This document shows, piece after piece, positions 8,363 to 17,328 of a stretch of 64,000 nucleotides of DNA. A model generated the notes under the pieces. It saw only the letters and a program-made list of their open reading frames with translations, did no database searches and had not been told where the DNA came from. Both the position numbers and the translations under genes were made by a program. The stretch lies in NCBI RefSeq assembly GCF_003597675.1, contig NZ_CP030828.1:700864-764863 (forward strand). The letters are read 5' to 3'. The stretch is from Neorhizobium sp. NCHU2750 (lineage in GTDB: Bacteria > Pseudomonadota > Alphaproteobacteria > Rhizobiales > Rhizobiaceae). The first letter of the stretch is position 1, and each line of letters opens with the position of its first letter.

Positions 8363-9769
8363 TTACAGCCATGCTGCGACCTCCCGGTTGACGAGGTCGC
8401 GCCATGGTCGCGACGTTGCGAGCGGCCGGGGAAAGAGGCCTTCGATAGCCACGAAGCTCGCTGTGTAGTCTTGCGGATCCGCCCCCTGCGCAGCAGACAG
8501 CAGTTCGTCGCGGCGCGGATCGTTGCAGTCCTTGAAGCGTATCAGTGCGGCAATCCAGAGGCCGACGACGCGGGCGAAGCTTGCACCGTCATCGCCGGCG
8601 GCCAGAGCCTCGACTGCGGGAGAGAAGATCCTCTGCGGCAGTTTCTGGCTGGAATCCATGGCAATCTGGATATTGCGATGGGCGATCGCACGGTTGCTGA
8701 ACCGCTCGATCAACTGGTTCATGTAGTGGTCGAGATCTATGTCGGGCACCGGGTCGAGCGTTGCCGATGCCACCCGCATATGGTCTCTCGTCATGGCGAC
8801 GAATTCCGGGTCAGCCATGACGTCGCGCACACAGTCCAGCCCCTTGAGCAGGCCCAGATGGGCGATCATGGTATGGGAGCCGTTGAGCAGCCTGAGCTTC
8901 ATCTTCTCGTAGGGTTCAACGTTCTTGACGAACAGGGCGCCGCCAGCTTCCCATGACGGACGGGCGGAAATGAATTCGTCCTCGATTACCCATTGCATGA
9001 AGGGTTCGGTGTCGAGCGCCAGCGCATCGTTCACGCCAAGCAGGCTTCGGGCACGGAGGCGTGTGTCGTCGGTAGCCGCAGGAACGATGCGGTCGACCAT
9101 GGAGGATGGAAAGGCACCTTCCGTCTCGATCCAGAGCGCCAGGCGCGGATCATGCCGCTCGGCCATTTCGAGAACCAGTTTGCGCACCACTTTGCCGTTG
9201 GACGGGAGGTTGTCGCAGCAGAGCACGGTGAACGGGCGCATACCTCTGTTGCGACGCGCGGCAAGACCGGCCACCAGATAACCTATGGCGCCAACGGGAG
9301 CGTCTGGATTGGCGATATCGTTGGCGATTGCCGGGTGGGTCTCGTCGATGCCGCCGGTAGCCGGATGCAGCCCATAGGCCTTTTCGGAGACAGTGAGCGT
9401 CACGATGTGAATGGAGGTGTTGGCGAGGTAGGCCAATACCCGCTTGCGGTCACGGGCGGCACATAACCAGTCTATGGTAACACCGACCACCTCGCTGGTC
9501 TCCCCATGGCTATCGCGTACTGTGACGGAATAGAGCCCGCCTTGCGCAGCCAACGCTTCGACAGGCTCGGGCGAGCGCAGGTTCACCGCAACGATGCCCC
9601 ATGGCCCGAATTCGCTCTGCAGTGCGCGCTGGGTGTAGATGCCCTGATGTGCTCGGTGAAATGCGCCGAGCCCGAAATGCAGGATGCCGGGCTGAAGGTC
9701 ATTACGGTCATAGCCAGGGCGAAGTACGGTGGGCGGGAACTGGGTATCGGCAGAAAGCTGGCTGGTCAT
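8363..9769 (-). CDS. Mannitol-dehydrogenase family hexuronate reductase (UxuB/UxaB-like)
   Basis: 468 residues, polyol-specific long-chain dehydrogenase family. The N-terminal HFGLGAFHRAHQ motif binds NAD, CCDNLPSNG is typical of the family, and the catalytic Lys-x4-Asn-x2-His is seen in KLRLLNGSH (about 297). By similarity it looks like fructuronate reductase (D-mannonate forming), but no mannonate dehydratase is present and altronate dehydratase is in the same operon, so tagaturonate reduction to altronate may be its real activity. 43 bases separate it from the zinc dehydrogenase downstream. Confidence 0.8.
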   Translation of the reverse strand: MTSQLSADTQFPPTVLRPGYDRNDLQPGILHFGLGAFHRAHQGIYTQRALQSEFGPWGIVAVNLRSPEPVEALAAQGGLYSVTVRDSHGETSEVVGVTIDWLCAARDRKRVLAYLANTSIHIVTLTVSEKAYGLHPATGGIDETHPAIANDIANPDAPVGAIGYLVAGLAARRNRGMRPFTVLCCDNLPSNGKVVRKLVLEMAERHDPRLALWIETEGAFPSSMVDRIVPAATDDTRLRARSLLGVNDALALDTEPFMQWVIEDEFISARPSWEAGGALFVKNVEPYEKMKLRLLNGSHTMIAHLGLLKGLDCVRDVMADPEFVAMTRDHMRVASATLDPVPDIDLDHYMNQLIERFSNRAIAHRNIQIAMDSSQKLPQRIFSPAVEALAAGDDGASFARVVGLWIAALIRFKDCNDPRRDELLSAAQGADPQDYTASFVAIEGLFPRPLATSRPWRDLVNREVAAWL

Positions 9770-9948
9770 CGTCTCATCCCGAATTGACTATTGTTCGAGG
9801 ATCCTTCGATACCGCGCAATTCTGCTGTGCCGCCTGTGCGGTAATGCGCCACTTTCAGCCCGACCTCTTGTCCTGCTGGCTTGGGGGGCGTCTCTCCCTT
9901 AGCCGTCAGGTCACGGTTGCAGAAAAGACGAAAGATCTTCGTCGACAT
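9766..9948 (-). CDS. Possible small ORF before the hexuronate reductase
   Basis: 60 codons whose stop overlaps the reductase ATG by 4 bases (ATGA), an arrangement often seen with translational coupling. The start has only a modest AAGG site 9 bases upstream. The product (beginning MSTKIFRLFCNRD) matches no family I recognise and has no signal peptide or membrane segment. It may be a leader peptide or chance. Confidence 0.25.
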   Translation of the reverse strand: MSTKIFRLFCNRDLTAKGETPPKPAGQEVGLKVAHYRTGGTAELRGIEGSSNNSQFGMRR

Positions 9949-9975
9949 GGTTCATGCCTTCAATTGTGATATTGG

Positions 9976-10000
9976 GCCTGCGCCAGCTTGTGGCGCAGGC
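9976..10000 (-). terminator. Hairpin after the TRAP large permease gene
   Basis: A perfect 10-bp stem (GCCTGCGCCA / TGGCGCAGGC, 5-nt loop) begins 8 bases past the dctM stop. No T-run follows on the minus strand, so it may attenuate rather than end transcription before the catabolic dehydrogenase genes. Confidence 0.55.
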
Positions 10001-10007
10001 GGGTTTC

Positions 10008-11414
10008 TCAGCGGATCAAGCCCATTTCGGTCGGCAGCCAAAGGGTGACGACGGGAACGAAGGTGATGATCAGCAATGCGATGAACAGCGGCACCAGCCA
10101 TGGCAGGATTGCCATCGTCGTGCGCTCGACCGAGAGCTTGGCAACGCGCGACAGGACAAACAGCACCATGCCGAGCGGTGGATGCAGAAGCCCGATCATC
10201 AGGTTCAGCGTCATGATCAGCCCGAAATGCACCGGGTCGATATGAAACTGTAGCACCAGCGGCAAAAGGATCGGCACCAGAATGGTGATCGCAGCGATCG
10301 TGTCGAGGAAACAGCCGACGAACAGCATCAGCAAGTTCACAAGGATGAGGAAGACCCATTTGCTGTCGGTGATCGACAGGATTGCCGTCGACAGAAGCTG
10401 AGCGGTCTGGCTGGCCGTCAGGAGCCAGGCGAAAACCGCGGCGGATGCGACGATGAAGAGTACCGAGGCCGTAGTCTCGATAGTGTCCATCGTGGCCTTG
10501 GCGAGCGTTCTGAAAGTCATTGTCCGGTATCGCACGAGACCGAGGAAGAGCGACCAGAGCACGGCTGCCACGGCTGCCTCCGTCGGGGTGAACCAGCCCA
10601 TCGTCATGCCGCCGATGAGGATGACCGGCGTCATCAAGGCCATGACGGCGGAAAAGTCGAAATACCAGTCGCAGGCGATCAGGATCACCAGGACTATGCC
10701 AACCGCTAAGTTGAGCGAGAGCCCGAACAATGTCAGCAGGTAGATGCCGAGCGGCACCATCATGACGACGAGGATCTCGAAGGATGCGCCGGACAGGTTC
10801 TTGAGGCTGAAAGGCGTATCCGACCCCCAGCGCTTGACGAAGGCGAACACGGCGACCGTGATCATCATCAGAACGGTCATCACCACGCCCGGCAGGATGC
10901 CGGCCATGAACAGCGCGCCGATCGAGACATTGGCCATCATGCCGTAGATGACGAACGGGAGCGATGGCGGGAAGATCGGTCCAAGCGTTGCCGAGGCGGC
11001 AGTAACGCCAACCGCGGCCTCGATCGGATAGCCGTGATCCTTCATCGCCTTGATCTCGATCGTGCCGATACCGGCGGCATCCGCGAGGGCGGTGCCGGAC
11101 ATGCCTGAAAACACCACCGAACCGATGATGTTGACCTGGGCAAGGCCACCCTTCATCCAGCCGACAAGGGCAACGGCGAAGGAGTAGATGCGTCCGGTCA
11201 CGCCGGCAATATTCATGAGGTTGCCGGCAAGGATGAAGAAGGGCACCGCGAGCAGCGGAAAGCTCTCGACGCCGGCGATAAGGCGCTGCGCCGCGATGAT
11301 GTCGGGCGCGATGCCATAGACGAGAAGATAGGCGAGCGAAGACGTCGCCATGGAGACGGCAACCGGCACGCCGATCAGCATCAGCAGGAGAAATGATCCA
11401 ACGAGTAGCAGCAT
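10008..11414 (-). CDS. TRAP transporter large permease (DctM)
   Basis: 468 residues, very hydrophobic, with about 12 predicted membrane segments. DctM family hallmarks include the N-terminal GVPVAVSMATSSLAYL, LAVPFFILAGNLMN, GMSGTALADAAGIGTIEI and ASATLGPIFPPSLPFVIYG. It forms the sodium-driven translocation channel of a TRAP importer together with the small permease just upstream and the periplasmic binding protein. Longer than the typical 425 residues because of an extended stretch around residues 190-270. Co-transcription with hexonate enzymes points to a hexonate or hexuronate substrate. Confidence 0.93.
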   Translation of the reverse strand: MLLLVGSFLLLMLIGVPVAVSMATSSLAYLLVYGIAPDIIAAQRLIAGVESFPLLAVPFFILAGNLMNIAGVTGRIYSFAVALVGWMKGGLAQVNIIGSVVFSGMSGTALADAAGIGTIEIKAMKDHGYPIEAAVGVTAASATLGPIFPPSLPFVIYGMMANVSIGALFMAGILPGVVMTVLMMITVAVFAFVKRWGSDTPFSLKNLSGASFEILVVMMVPLGIYLLTLFGLSLNLAVGIVLVILIACDWYFDFSAVMALMTPVILIGGMTMGWFTPTEAAVAAVLWSLFLGLVRYRTMTFRTLAKATMDTIETTASVLFIVASAAVFAWLLTASQTAQLLSTAILSITDSKWVFLILVNLLMLFVGCFLDTIAAITILVPILLPLVLQFHIDPVHFGLIMTLNLMIGLLHPPLGMVLFVLSRVAKLSVERTTMAILPWLVPLFIALLIITFVPVVTLWLPTEMGLIR

Positions 11415-11417
11415 GGC

Positions 11418-11993
11418 TCAGTCTCCGCTCTGGAAGGCTTCGGGTCGCTCAAGTACCGAGTAACCCCGGCGCATATTGGCGACGAAAACCTGGATGGAGC
11501 GGAACAGCATCAGCACGAAGGCGGCTAGTACCGAGTAGAAAACGATGCCGCGTGGCAGGGCGATCGTCACCATTTCCTCATCGGCAACGATTTCCATGTA
11601 GCGCCACATCAGCCATGAGCCGTAAGCAAAGAAGCCGATGCGGATGAGGTCGACAAGTGTTGCCAGCACGCGTGTCACCCTGGCCGGAAGGTAGTGGTAG
11701 AGCACATCGACCTGAATGTGCCGCGACATGCGCACGCACATCACGGCGCCTAGAAAGACCACGCCGATCAGGCAGTTGACCGCGATTTCCTCTGTCCAGG
11801 CATAGCTGTCGTTGAGCACGTATCGCGTGAAGAACTGAAGGAAGACGCAGCCGGTCATCAGCCAGAAGAGCGCCAGCGTGATCCAGTCCTCGAAAGCATA
11901 GACCTTCAGATCGACCACTGCCGGCGCATCGTCGAACGTATGCGCCAGTTCTTCAGGCGTGACCTGAGTATGAACTTCTTGAATTGTCGTCAT
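11418..11993 (-). CDS. TRAP transporter small permease (DctQ)
   Basis: 191 residues with four hydrophobic segments (about 31-50, 70-92, 107-125, 150-168), the layout of the DctQ family. The FFTRYVLNDSYAWTEEIA segment, with its Trp-Thr-Glu-Glu, is the family signature between the first two helices. It bridges the binding protein and the large permease. The extended N-terminus (about 30 hydrophilic residues) is somewhat longer than usual. It sits 3 bases before dctM, so the pair is surely co-translated. Confidence 0.92.
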   Translation of the reverse strand: MTTIQEVHTQVTPEELAHTFDDAPAVVDLKVYAFEDWITLALFWLMTGCVFLQFFTRYVLNDSYAWTEEIAVNCLIGVVFLGAVMCVRMSRHIQVDVLYHYLPARVTRVLATLVDLIRIGFFAYGSWLMWRYMEIVADEEMVTIALPRGIVFYSVLAAFVLMLFRSIQVFVANMRRGYSVLERPEAFQSGD

Positions 11994-12051
11994 GAGCTTG
12001 TCCCATTCGTGAGAAGCCGGCGCGGCATTGTTTCAGCCGCGCCGAACGGGA

Positions 12052-13026
12052 TCACTTGATGGCGCGGATGGCTTCCCAGTCGGCCTTGTTGTAGCCGAAC
12101 TCCTCGAAGGTCACCTTATCGAGGACGTTCTTCTCGAAGTCGGCCTTGTCGACCTCGACGACATTGAGGCCCTTCTTTTTGAAGTCGTCGACGAGCTTGT
12201 TTTCACGTTCCTCGATGATCTTCGTCGTCTTGGCGGCGGCTTCCTGCATGACATCGATGAAGATCTTTCGGTCTTCTTCGGAGAGGCTTGCCCAGCGGCT
12301 CTTGGAGATGACCGTGTTGAGGTGATCGACGATATGGCCGGTCAGCACGATGTTCTTCTGAACCTCGTAGAACTTCTTGGCTTCGATCGTGGTCAGCGGG
12401 TTTTCCTGTGCATCGACGGTGCCGTTCTGGAGGGCCAGATAGACCTCGGCAAAGGCGATCGGCGTCGTGTTGGCACCGCAGGCGCGTGGCATGGCGAGAT
12501 AGGCAGGCACGTCAGGAACGCGCATCTTCACGCCCTTCAAATCAGCGCACTTCGTGATCGCCGTATTCGAGGTCGTGTGGCGGGTACCGTAATAGCTGAC
12601 GGCTGCGATGACGTTGCCGGTCTTGTCTTCATAGCCCTTTGCGAGCCGCTTGAAGACATCACTCTTGGTATAGGCGATCAGGTGTTCCGGGTTGCGGAAG
12701 ATATAAGGGAAATAAGTGACGCCGATCGGCTTGTAGTCGCGGGCGGCAAAGCTCGATCCGGAGATGATGATGTCGACGGTACCGAGCTTGAGGCCCTGGT
12801 TGATATCGGCTTCCTTGCCGAGTTGCGACGCCGGGTAGACGTCGATCTTATAGCGGCCGTTGGTGCGTTTTTCGATTTCCTGGGCGGCCCACACCGATTC
12901 CGTGTGGAAGGGCTCGGATGTCTCGTAGACATGCGCCCATTTCAGCGTTTCCGTGGCATGCGCCGTCAATGCCGACGCCACGACGATTGCTGCTGCCCCA
13001 AGCAGTGCTTTGAATCTCGAACTCAT
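12052..13026 (-). CDS. TRAP transporter periplasmic binding protein (DctP)
   Basis: 324 residues. The ATG at 13026 is chosen because GGAGGA lies 7 bases upstream and it gives a clear signal peptide (MSSRFKALLGAAAIVVASAL, cleavage after AHA). The mature protein shows the DctP pattern: LKWAHVYETSEPFH, YPASQLGKEADINQGL, FPYIFRNPEH, the conserved-Arg region VKMRVPDVP (about residue 162, which usually binds the ligand carboxylate) and NPLTTI. It captures a sugar acid in the periplasm. It is the first transporter gene, 61 bases after the GntR regulator. Confidence 0.93.
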   Translation of the reverse strand: MSSRFKALLGAAAIVVASALTAHATETLKWAHVYETSEPFHTESVWAAQEIEKRTNGRYKIDVYPASQLGKEADINQGLKLGTVDIIISGSSFAARDYKPIGVTYFPYIFRNPEHLIAYTKSDVFKRLAKGYEDKTGNVIAAVSYYGTRHTTSNTAITKCADLKGVKMRVPDVPAYLAMPRACGANTTPIAFAEVYLALQNGTVDAQENPLTTIEAKKFYEVQKNIVLTGHIVDHLNTVISKSRWASLSEEDRKIFIDVMQEAAAKTTKIIEERENKLVDDFKKKGLNVVEVDKADFEKNVLDKVTFEEFGYNKADWEAIRAIK

Positions 13027-13087
13027 TCTGTCCTCCCGAATAGCGTTCAGATTGCTCCCTTGACCGGCCGCCTCCTCGCGGCTGAGG

Positions 13088-13801
13088 TCACTCCTCTCTC
13101 GTTGGCTCCTCTCCGAAGCTTTCCGAGAATCTCTTCTGCGATTGCGTAAGATGCATGCGCATTGCCTCTCGCGCCGCTGTCGGGTCTCCCGTGGCCAGCG
13201 CATCACGAATGACTTTGTGCTCCTCCAGAGCCGCGCGCCATGTATGCGGTCCCTCGAAATAACTGGCGAGCTTCTTGAAGAAGGGCGACGAGCGCTCGTC
13301 GTAGATCAGGCCGGTGAACCGGTTCAGCGCAGAATTGCCGATCATCTCGGCAATCGTCGTATGGAAAAGTCGGTCAAGCGTCAGGGCCCGAGTGTTATCG
13401 TCCAATACGCCTTCCATCTCCTCAAGAATCTGATTTAGATGTCTGATGCTGTCGGCATCCACGCGCCTTGCAGCCTCTTCAGCAATAGCGCTTTCGATCA
13501 GACAGCGAGCCTGAAGGATCTCGAACGGGCCCTCGCTGTCATCGGCGGGAAGCGGTTCACTGGTCACATCTGCCTTCTGGTTGACGTAGACGCCCGACCC
13601 CATTCGGATTTGTACCAGCCCTTCGACTTCTAGCACGATAAGTGCTTCCCGTACCGTGGGCCGTGACACGCCGAGACGCTCCGCGAGCTCACGCTCGGCA
13701 GGCAGCCTTTCTCCGACCGGAATTTCTCCCGACTGGATCAAAGTGCGAAGCTGTTCCGCCGCCTGACGATAAAGCCGGCGCGGTTCTAGCGCGACAAACA
13801 T
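13088..13801 (-). CDS. FadR-type GntR regulator (UxuR/ExuR/LgoR-like)
   Basis: 237 residues: winged helix at about 8-75 (RLPAERELAERLGVSRPTVREAL) followed by an all-helical FCD domain at about 90-225 with metal-binding His residues in RLFHTTIAEMIGN and EEHKVIRDAL. Members near this sequence repress hexuronate and hexonate operons and release DNA on binding sugar acids. It heads the minus-strand operon and has an UxuR-like operator 42 bases upstream, so it likely represses itself and the TRAP/enzyme genes. Confidence 0.88.
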   Translation of the reverse strand: MFVALEPRRLYRQAAEQLRTLIQSGEIPVGERLPAERELAERLGVSRPTVREALIVLEVEGLVQIRMGSGVYVNQKADVTSEPLPADDSEGPFEILQARCLIESAIAEEAARRVDADSIRHLNQILEEMEGVLDDNTRALTLDRLFHTTIAEMIGNSALNRFTGLIYDERSSPFFKKLASYFEGPHTWRAALEEHKVIRDALATGDPTAAREAMRMHLTQSQKRFSESFGEEPTREE

Positions 13802-13842
13802 GAAAACCTCCAGGCGCGTCTCTCCTCCCGCGCCGTCTGGTC

Positions 13843-13860
13843 AAATTGTCTTACCAATTA
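13843..13860. promoter_or_regulatory. UxuR/ExuR-like operator
   Basis: AAATTGTCTTACCAATTA matches the known gammaproteobacterial UxuR/ExuR operator consensus AAATTGGTATACCAATTT at 14 of 18 positions by eye. It lies 42 bases before the GntR start codon, in the gap after the Ldh2-type gene, which suits autorepression of the hexonate operon. Confidence 0.65.
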
Positions 13861-13893
13861 TCATTCGTCAAGTGGTTCTTTAGCAAGGGTTCA

Positions 13894-14952
13894 TCAGGCG
13901 GGCATCGGCACGCCGTATCGCCCGGAAAGCTCATGGAAGGCTTGGCGAGTGACCGGGTCGAGCTCGACACCGTGAGCATTCCGATGGCTCGCGACTTTCC
14001 ATTCACGGTCGCCGGGCGCCATGACGGTTGCGCCTTCCCGGGCAGGAGATGTTCGCAGCGTTTCGACATAGCGTTTCATGCCGGCTTCGAACGTCGCCCG
14101 ATCACCGAAGGCTTCCGGCAGAATGGCCATGACGAAGGCGCCGAGCTGCCGAGGGGTTTTCATATCCTCACCGTTCATCGGCGGGATGTCGAAGCTGAGC
14201 CGCATGCCGGTCAGAACGGCGCTGAAGATTTCCGCTATGCCGGCAAGTGCTGCACCCTTGAAGCCGAAGGCGGCCCCAACTGGCGCCAGCATCTCCGTGA
14301 GATTTGCATCCGTGGTGTCCAAGCCTGCGGCGTCGGAGGCGACGCCTTCGGGAAGCGTCGTGCCCGTGCTGCGGTAAAGCAGAACCCGGTTGAAGGGCAC
14401 GGCGCTGGTCGCCATGTCGAGGAACCACGGGTCTTCGCCGGCAATCGGCACCGCCATGGAAATGGGATTGGTGCCATGGAATCTCGCGGCACCGTCATGC
14501 AGCCGGACGAAGCTATCCGAATTGCAGAAGGACAGGCCGATCAATCCCTGTCGTGCTGCTTCGACCGAATAGGCACCGGCGGCGCCGAAATGCGAACTGT
14601 TGCGGATGCCGACCGCACCGATGCCGAACTGGCGGGCAAGTTCGATCGCTTTTTTCATCGCTGCGTAGGCGGGTACCGCTCCCTGTGCGTGATCGCCGTC
14701 AAGGGTCTCGACCGCACCGAAGCCCGAGGCCTTCTTCATCACCGGGGTCTTGTTGAGCCGGCCGCCTTCCAGGGCTTTGACATAGTGGTCGAGCAGGCGG
14801 ACGCCATGGCTGTCGACGCCGCAGCGGGTCGCATGCATCATCGCTCTTGTCGTCGCCTCGCATGTTTCGTCATTGGCGCCGCAGGCGGCCAGGATCTGAC
14901 GGCAGAAGCGATCGAGATCCGACAATGATACGACTTGATGAATGGCGTCCAT
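13894..14952 (-). CDS. Malate/L-lactate dehydrogenase family (Ldh2) NAD(P)-dependent oxidoreductase
   Basis: 352 residues from the ATG at 14952, which follows GAGGGAGAG; upstream in-frame starts lie in the promoter region. Family motifs: TRCGVDSHGVRLLDHYV (catalytic His near residue 49), GIRNSSHFGAAG (about 118), FHGTNPISMAVP and FLDMATSAVPFNRV. The family contains ureidoglycolate, 2,3-diketo-gulonate, sulfolactate and imino acid reductases, so the substrate cannot be read from sequence. It is divergent from a GntR regulator and an enolase-superfamily dehydratase, suggesting a sugar-acid pathway. Confidence 0.85.
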   Translation of the reverse strand: MDAIHQVVSLSDLDRFCRQILAACGANDETCEATTRAMMHATRCGVDSHGVRLLDHYVKALEGGRLNKTPVMKKASGFGAVETLDGDHAQGAVPAYAAMKKAIELARQFGIGAVGIRNSSHFGAAGAYSVEAARQGLIGLSFCNSDSFVRLHDGAARFHGTNPISMAVPIAGEDPWFLDMATSAVPFNRVLLYRSTGTTLPEGVASDAAGLDTTDANLTEMLAPVGAAFGFKGAALAGIAEIFSAVLTGMRLSFDIPPMNGEDMKTPRQLGAFVMAILPEAFGDRATFEAGMKRYVETLRTSPAREGATVMAPGDREWKVASHRNAHGVELDPVTRQAFHELSGRYGVPMPA

Positions 14953-14970
14953 GACTCTCCCTCGAAATTT

Positions 14971-14994
14971 ATGTCTTTTGTGTACACTAGACAT
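14971..14994. promoter_or_regulatory. Candidate GntR operator between divergent genes
   Basis: The sequence contains the perfect 8-bp palindrome GTGTACAC (14980-14987) flanked by ATGTC (14971-14975) and GACAT (14990-14994), forming an interrupted dyad. It sits 28 bases upstream of the Ldh2-type start and about 85 bases before the tandem-winged-helix GntR gene, where a shared operator is expected. GTNTAC-like cores are common in GntR sites. Confidence 0.5.
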
Positions 14995-15071
14995 TCTTTT
15001 TGCGGGATGCAATTGAATGAGATCTTGAGGGACAGCTTTTTTGGCCCGGTGCGGCATTTCGGGAGGGCTTC

Positions 15072-16097
15072 ATGGCAGGCAAGGCGGGTGGCGCCTCCAG
15101 CGGGCGGTCACCGAGGCTCTACCAGAGAGCGTTGCAGGTGATGTCGTCCGAGATCCGTTCTGGCGGGTGGCACAACGCCACGAAATTGAATGAGACCGCC
15201 GTCGCGGCCCGTTTCGGTATCAGCCGGGCGCCGGCTCGACAGGCCCTGGTGGAGCTCGAAGCGCTCGGCCTCGTCCGCAAGGCTGAGGGGAGGGGTTATC
15301 AGGTCGTCGCCGCGATGGGGTCATTGAGTTCCGGCAGTCCCACTGTATCGAGCGTCGCTGATCGACAACCAGAAGATATGCGGTTGAATTTCCTTGCCAG
15401 TTGGGAGCTGATCTACCGACAGGTCGAGCTGGATATTGCCTCCCGCACGTCTTTTGCCGGCTGGAGGGTCAATGAGGCAACGCTTGCCAAAACCTTTGGT
15501 GTCAGCCGTACCGTTGCAAGAGAAGTGGTTGCAAGGCTGCAGCAACGCGGCATCGTCAGCAAGGATGAGGCTGGGCGCTGGCAGGCACCGGCACTGACTG
15601 CGACCCACATCGCCCAGCTTTATGAACTGCGGTGGACGCTTGAGCCGCTGGCTCTCGTACAGGCCTTGCCAAGATTGCCGGACGGGCTGCTTCCGCAATT
15701 GATGGCCGATCTGGAGCAGGCTATCGCGGCGGGCGAGGGAGCTGATTGGGAGATACTGGATCGTATCGAGCAGCAGCTTCATAGCCAGCTGCTCGGTCAT
15801 TGTGGGAACCCGCCGCTGATGCAGGCGATCAGTCTGCCGCAGGCAATTCTTGTCGCTCACCACCGGCTTTATCAGCCGAAGGCTTCCGGCGCCCCCGAGG
15901 AGCCCTTTCTGCTCGAACATTTCAAGATCTTCGAGTGCCTGCTGGTTGGAAAGGTGGGAGATGCGGCGCAGGAGCTGGCGAGCCATCTGCGGATATCCAG
16001 CGAGCGGGCAATCGAACGCATTGCGGGTCGTGCGCGCACGCTCTCGCTTCCGGACCTTCCCTATCTGGAGCGCCTGCGCGACATCGATTTCAGTTGA
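15072..16097 (+). CDS. GntR-family regulator with two winged-helix domains and FCD
   Basis: 341 residues, about 100 longer than normal FCD regulators. The first winged helix is at about 14-79 (LNETAVAARFGISRAPARQAL). A second, complete winged helix is at about 110-172 (VNEATLAKTFGVSRTVAREVV). A helical FCD-like ligand domain fills about 177-325. Such a monomer could touch two half-sites alone or bind unusually long operators. Next to it are the divergent Ldh2 oxidoreductase and, 27 bases downstream, an enolase-superfamily dehydratase, which it probably controls. Confidence 0.85.
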   Translation: MAGKAGGASSGRSPRLYQRALQVMSSEIRSGGWHNATKLNETAVAARFGISRAPARQALVELEALGLVRKAEGRGYQVVAAMGSLSSGSPTVSSVADRQPEDMRLNFLASWELIYRQVELDIASRTSFAGWRVNEATLAKTFGVSRTVAREVVARLQQRGIVSKDEAGRWQAPALTATHIAQLYELRWTLEPLALVQALPRLPDGLLPQLMADLEQAIAAGEGADWEILDRIEQQLHSQLLGHCGNPPLMQAISLPQAILVAHHRLYQPKASGAPEEPFLLEHFKIFECLLVGKVGDAAQELASHLRISSERAIERIAGRARTLSLPDLPYLERLRDIDFS

Positions 16098-16124
16098 ACA
16101 GAGACTTCATTGGGAGGAGCCAAT

Positions 16125-17243
16125 ATGAAGATCAAGTCGCTTGAACCGTTCATTCTTCACCTGCCGCTGACATCGGCTTCGATCTCCGACTCGACCCACA
16201 GCATTACCCATTGGGGCGTGGTTGGGGTCGCGATCACCACGACGGATGGCCTGACGGGTTACGGCTTCACCGGTACCCACGCACATCTGGCCTCGGACAG
16301 GCTGATCACGGCCTGTATCCGGGATTGCTATGCACCTCTGCTGATCGGCGAGGATGCCAGTGAGCATCAACGCCTCTGGACCAAGCTTGCGCGCCATCCC
16401 TCGCTGCAATGGGTCGGCCGGGCAGGGATCACCCATCTCGCGCTTGCCGCGGTCGATGTGGCGATCTGGGATCTCAAGGCGAAAAAGGCAGGCCTGCCGC
16501 TCTGGGCCTACCTTGGTGGGGCAAGAACCGAAGCGCTCGAGGCCTACAACACCGATATCGGCTGGCTGTCATTCTCGCTGGAGGAGTTGCTTTTAGGCTC
16601 TGTCCGTGCCGTCGAGCAGGATGGCTTCACCCGGATCAAGCTGAAGGTCGGTCACGACGATCCGAATATCGATGTGGGCAGGCTTGAAGCCGTGCGCAAG
16701 CGACTGGGCCCGAATGTCCGCATCGCCATTGACGGCAACGGGAAATGGGACCTGCCGACCTGCCTGCGTTTCTGCGAGCGGGCGCGCGATCTCGATATCT
16801 ACTGGTTCGAGGAGCCCATGTGGTATGATGATGTGGAAAGCCATCGTCTGTTGGCGCGCTCGTCGACCATCCCGGTCGCGCTTGGCGAGCAGCTTTATAC
16901 GGTCGATGCGTTCCGCAGCTTCATCAATGCCGGCGCAGTGGCTTACGTACAACCCGATGTGACGCGGCTCGGCGGAATAACCGAATATATCCAGGTTGCC
17001 GATCTGGCGCGGGCAAATCGCTTGCCGGTTGTGCCGCATGCGGGTGAAATGAGCCAGGTACATGTGCATCTGAGCTATTGGCACCCGGCCTCGACAATTC
17101 TCGAATATATCCCCTGGATCAAGGATCATTTCGAAGAACCGGCGGATGTGGTCGGCGGGATCTACAAAAGGCCGCAGCGCCCCGGTGCCGGCACGACCGT
17201 ACTTGCCGAAAGCTTCTCCCGCTACGGCAAGAGCCTTTCCTGA
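16125..17243 (+). CDS. Mandelate racemase/muconate lactonizing family sugar-acid dehydratase
   Basis: 372 residues. The ATG at 16125 follows GGGAGGAG closely. Active-site parts of the mandelate racemase subgroup are present: KxK base in RIKLKVG (about 169), metal ligands in AIDGNGKWD (about 200), FEEPMWYDD (about 228) and ALGEQLYT (about 252), and the His-Asp dyad through QPDVTRLGG and [11 protein letters not shown]. It should abstract a proton next to a carboxylate and most likely dehydrates an aldonate or aldarate. The precise substrate is unknown; the Ldh2-type reductase opposite may act on its keto product. Confidence 0.82.
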   Translation: MKIKSLEPFILHLPLTSASISDSTHSITHWGVVGVAITTTDGLTGYGFTGTHAHLASDRLITACIRDCYAPLLIGEDASEHQRLWTKLARHPSLQWVGRAGITHLALAAVDVAIWDLKAKKAGLPLWAYLGGARTEALEAYNTDIGWLSFSLEELLLGSVRAVEQDGFTRIKLKVGHDDPNIDVGRLEAVRKRLGPNVRIAIDGNGKWDLPTCLRFCERARDLDIYWFEEPMWYDDVESHRLLARSSTIPVALGEQLYTVDAFRSFINAGAVAYVQPDVTRLGGITEYIQVADLARANRLPVVPHAGEMSQVHVHLSYWHPASTILEYIPWIKDHFEEPADVVGGIYKRPQRPGAGTTVLAESFSRYGKSLS

Positions 17244-17266
17244 GCAAAGCCTTGCCGCTAAAACAG

Positions 17267-17290
17267 ATCTGCCGCCCGGAGGCGGCAGAT
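17267..17290 (-). terminator. Terminator between the enolase-superfamily gene and dctA
   Basis: A perfect 10-bp stem (ATCTGCCGCC / GGCGGCAGAT) with a CGGA loop lies between the convergent genes. On the minus strand it is followed by CTGTTTTAGC, so it should stop dctA transcription; it may also act on the opposite strand. Confidence 0.75.
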
Positions 17291-17328
17291 TGGGGCGGGA
17301 CTTGCGTCCCATCCAAGCCTTGGGAGGC

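Noticed and set aside
12028..13149. Long plus-strand open frame of 373 codons opposite the TRAP binding-protein gene
   Set aside because: It is antisense to a gene with clear DctP motifs, signal peptide and ribosome site; its own product shows no family motif and is rich in Gly/Asp/Val as expected from codon mirroring.
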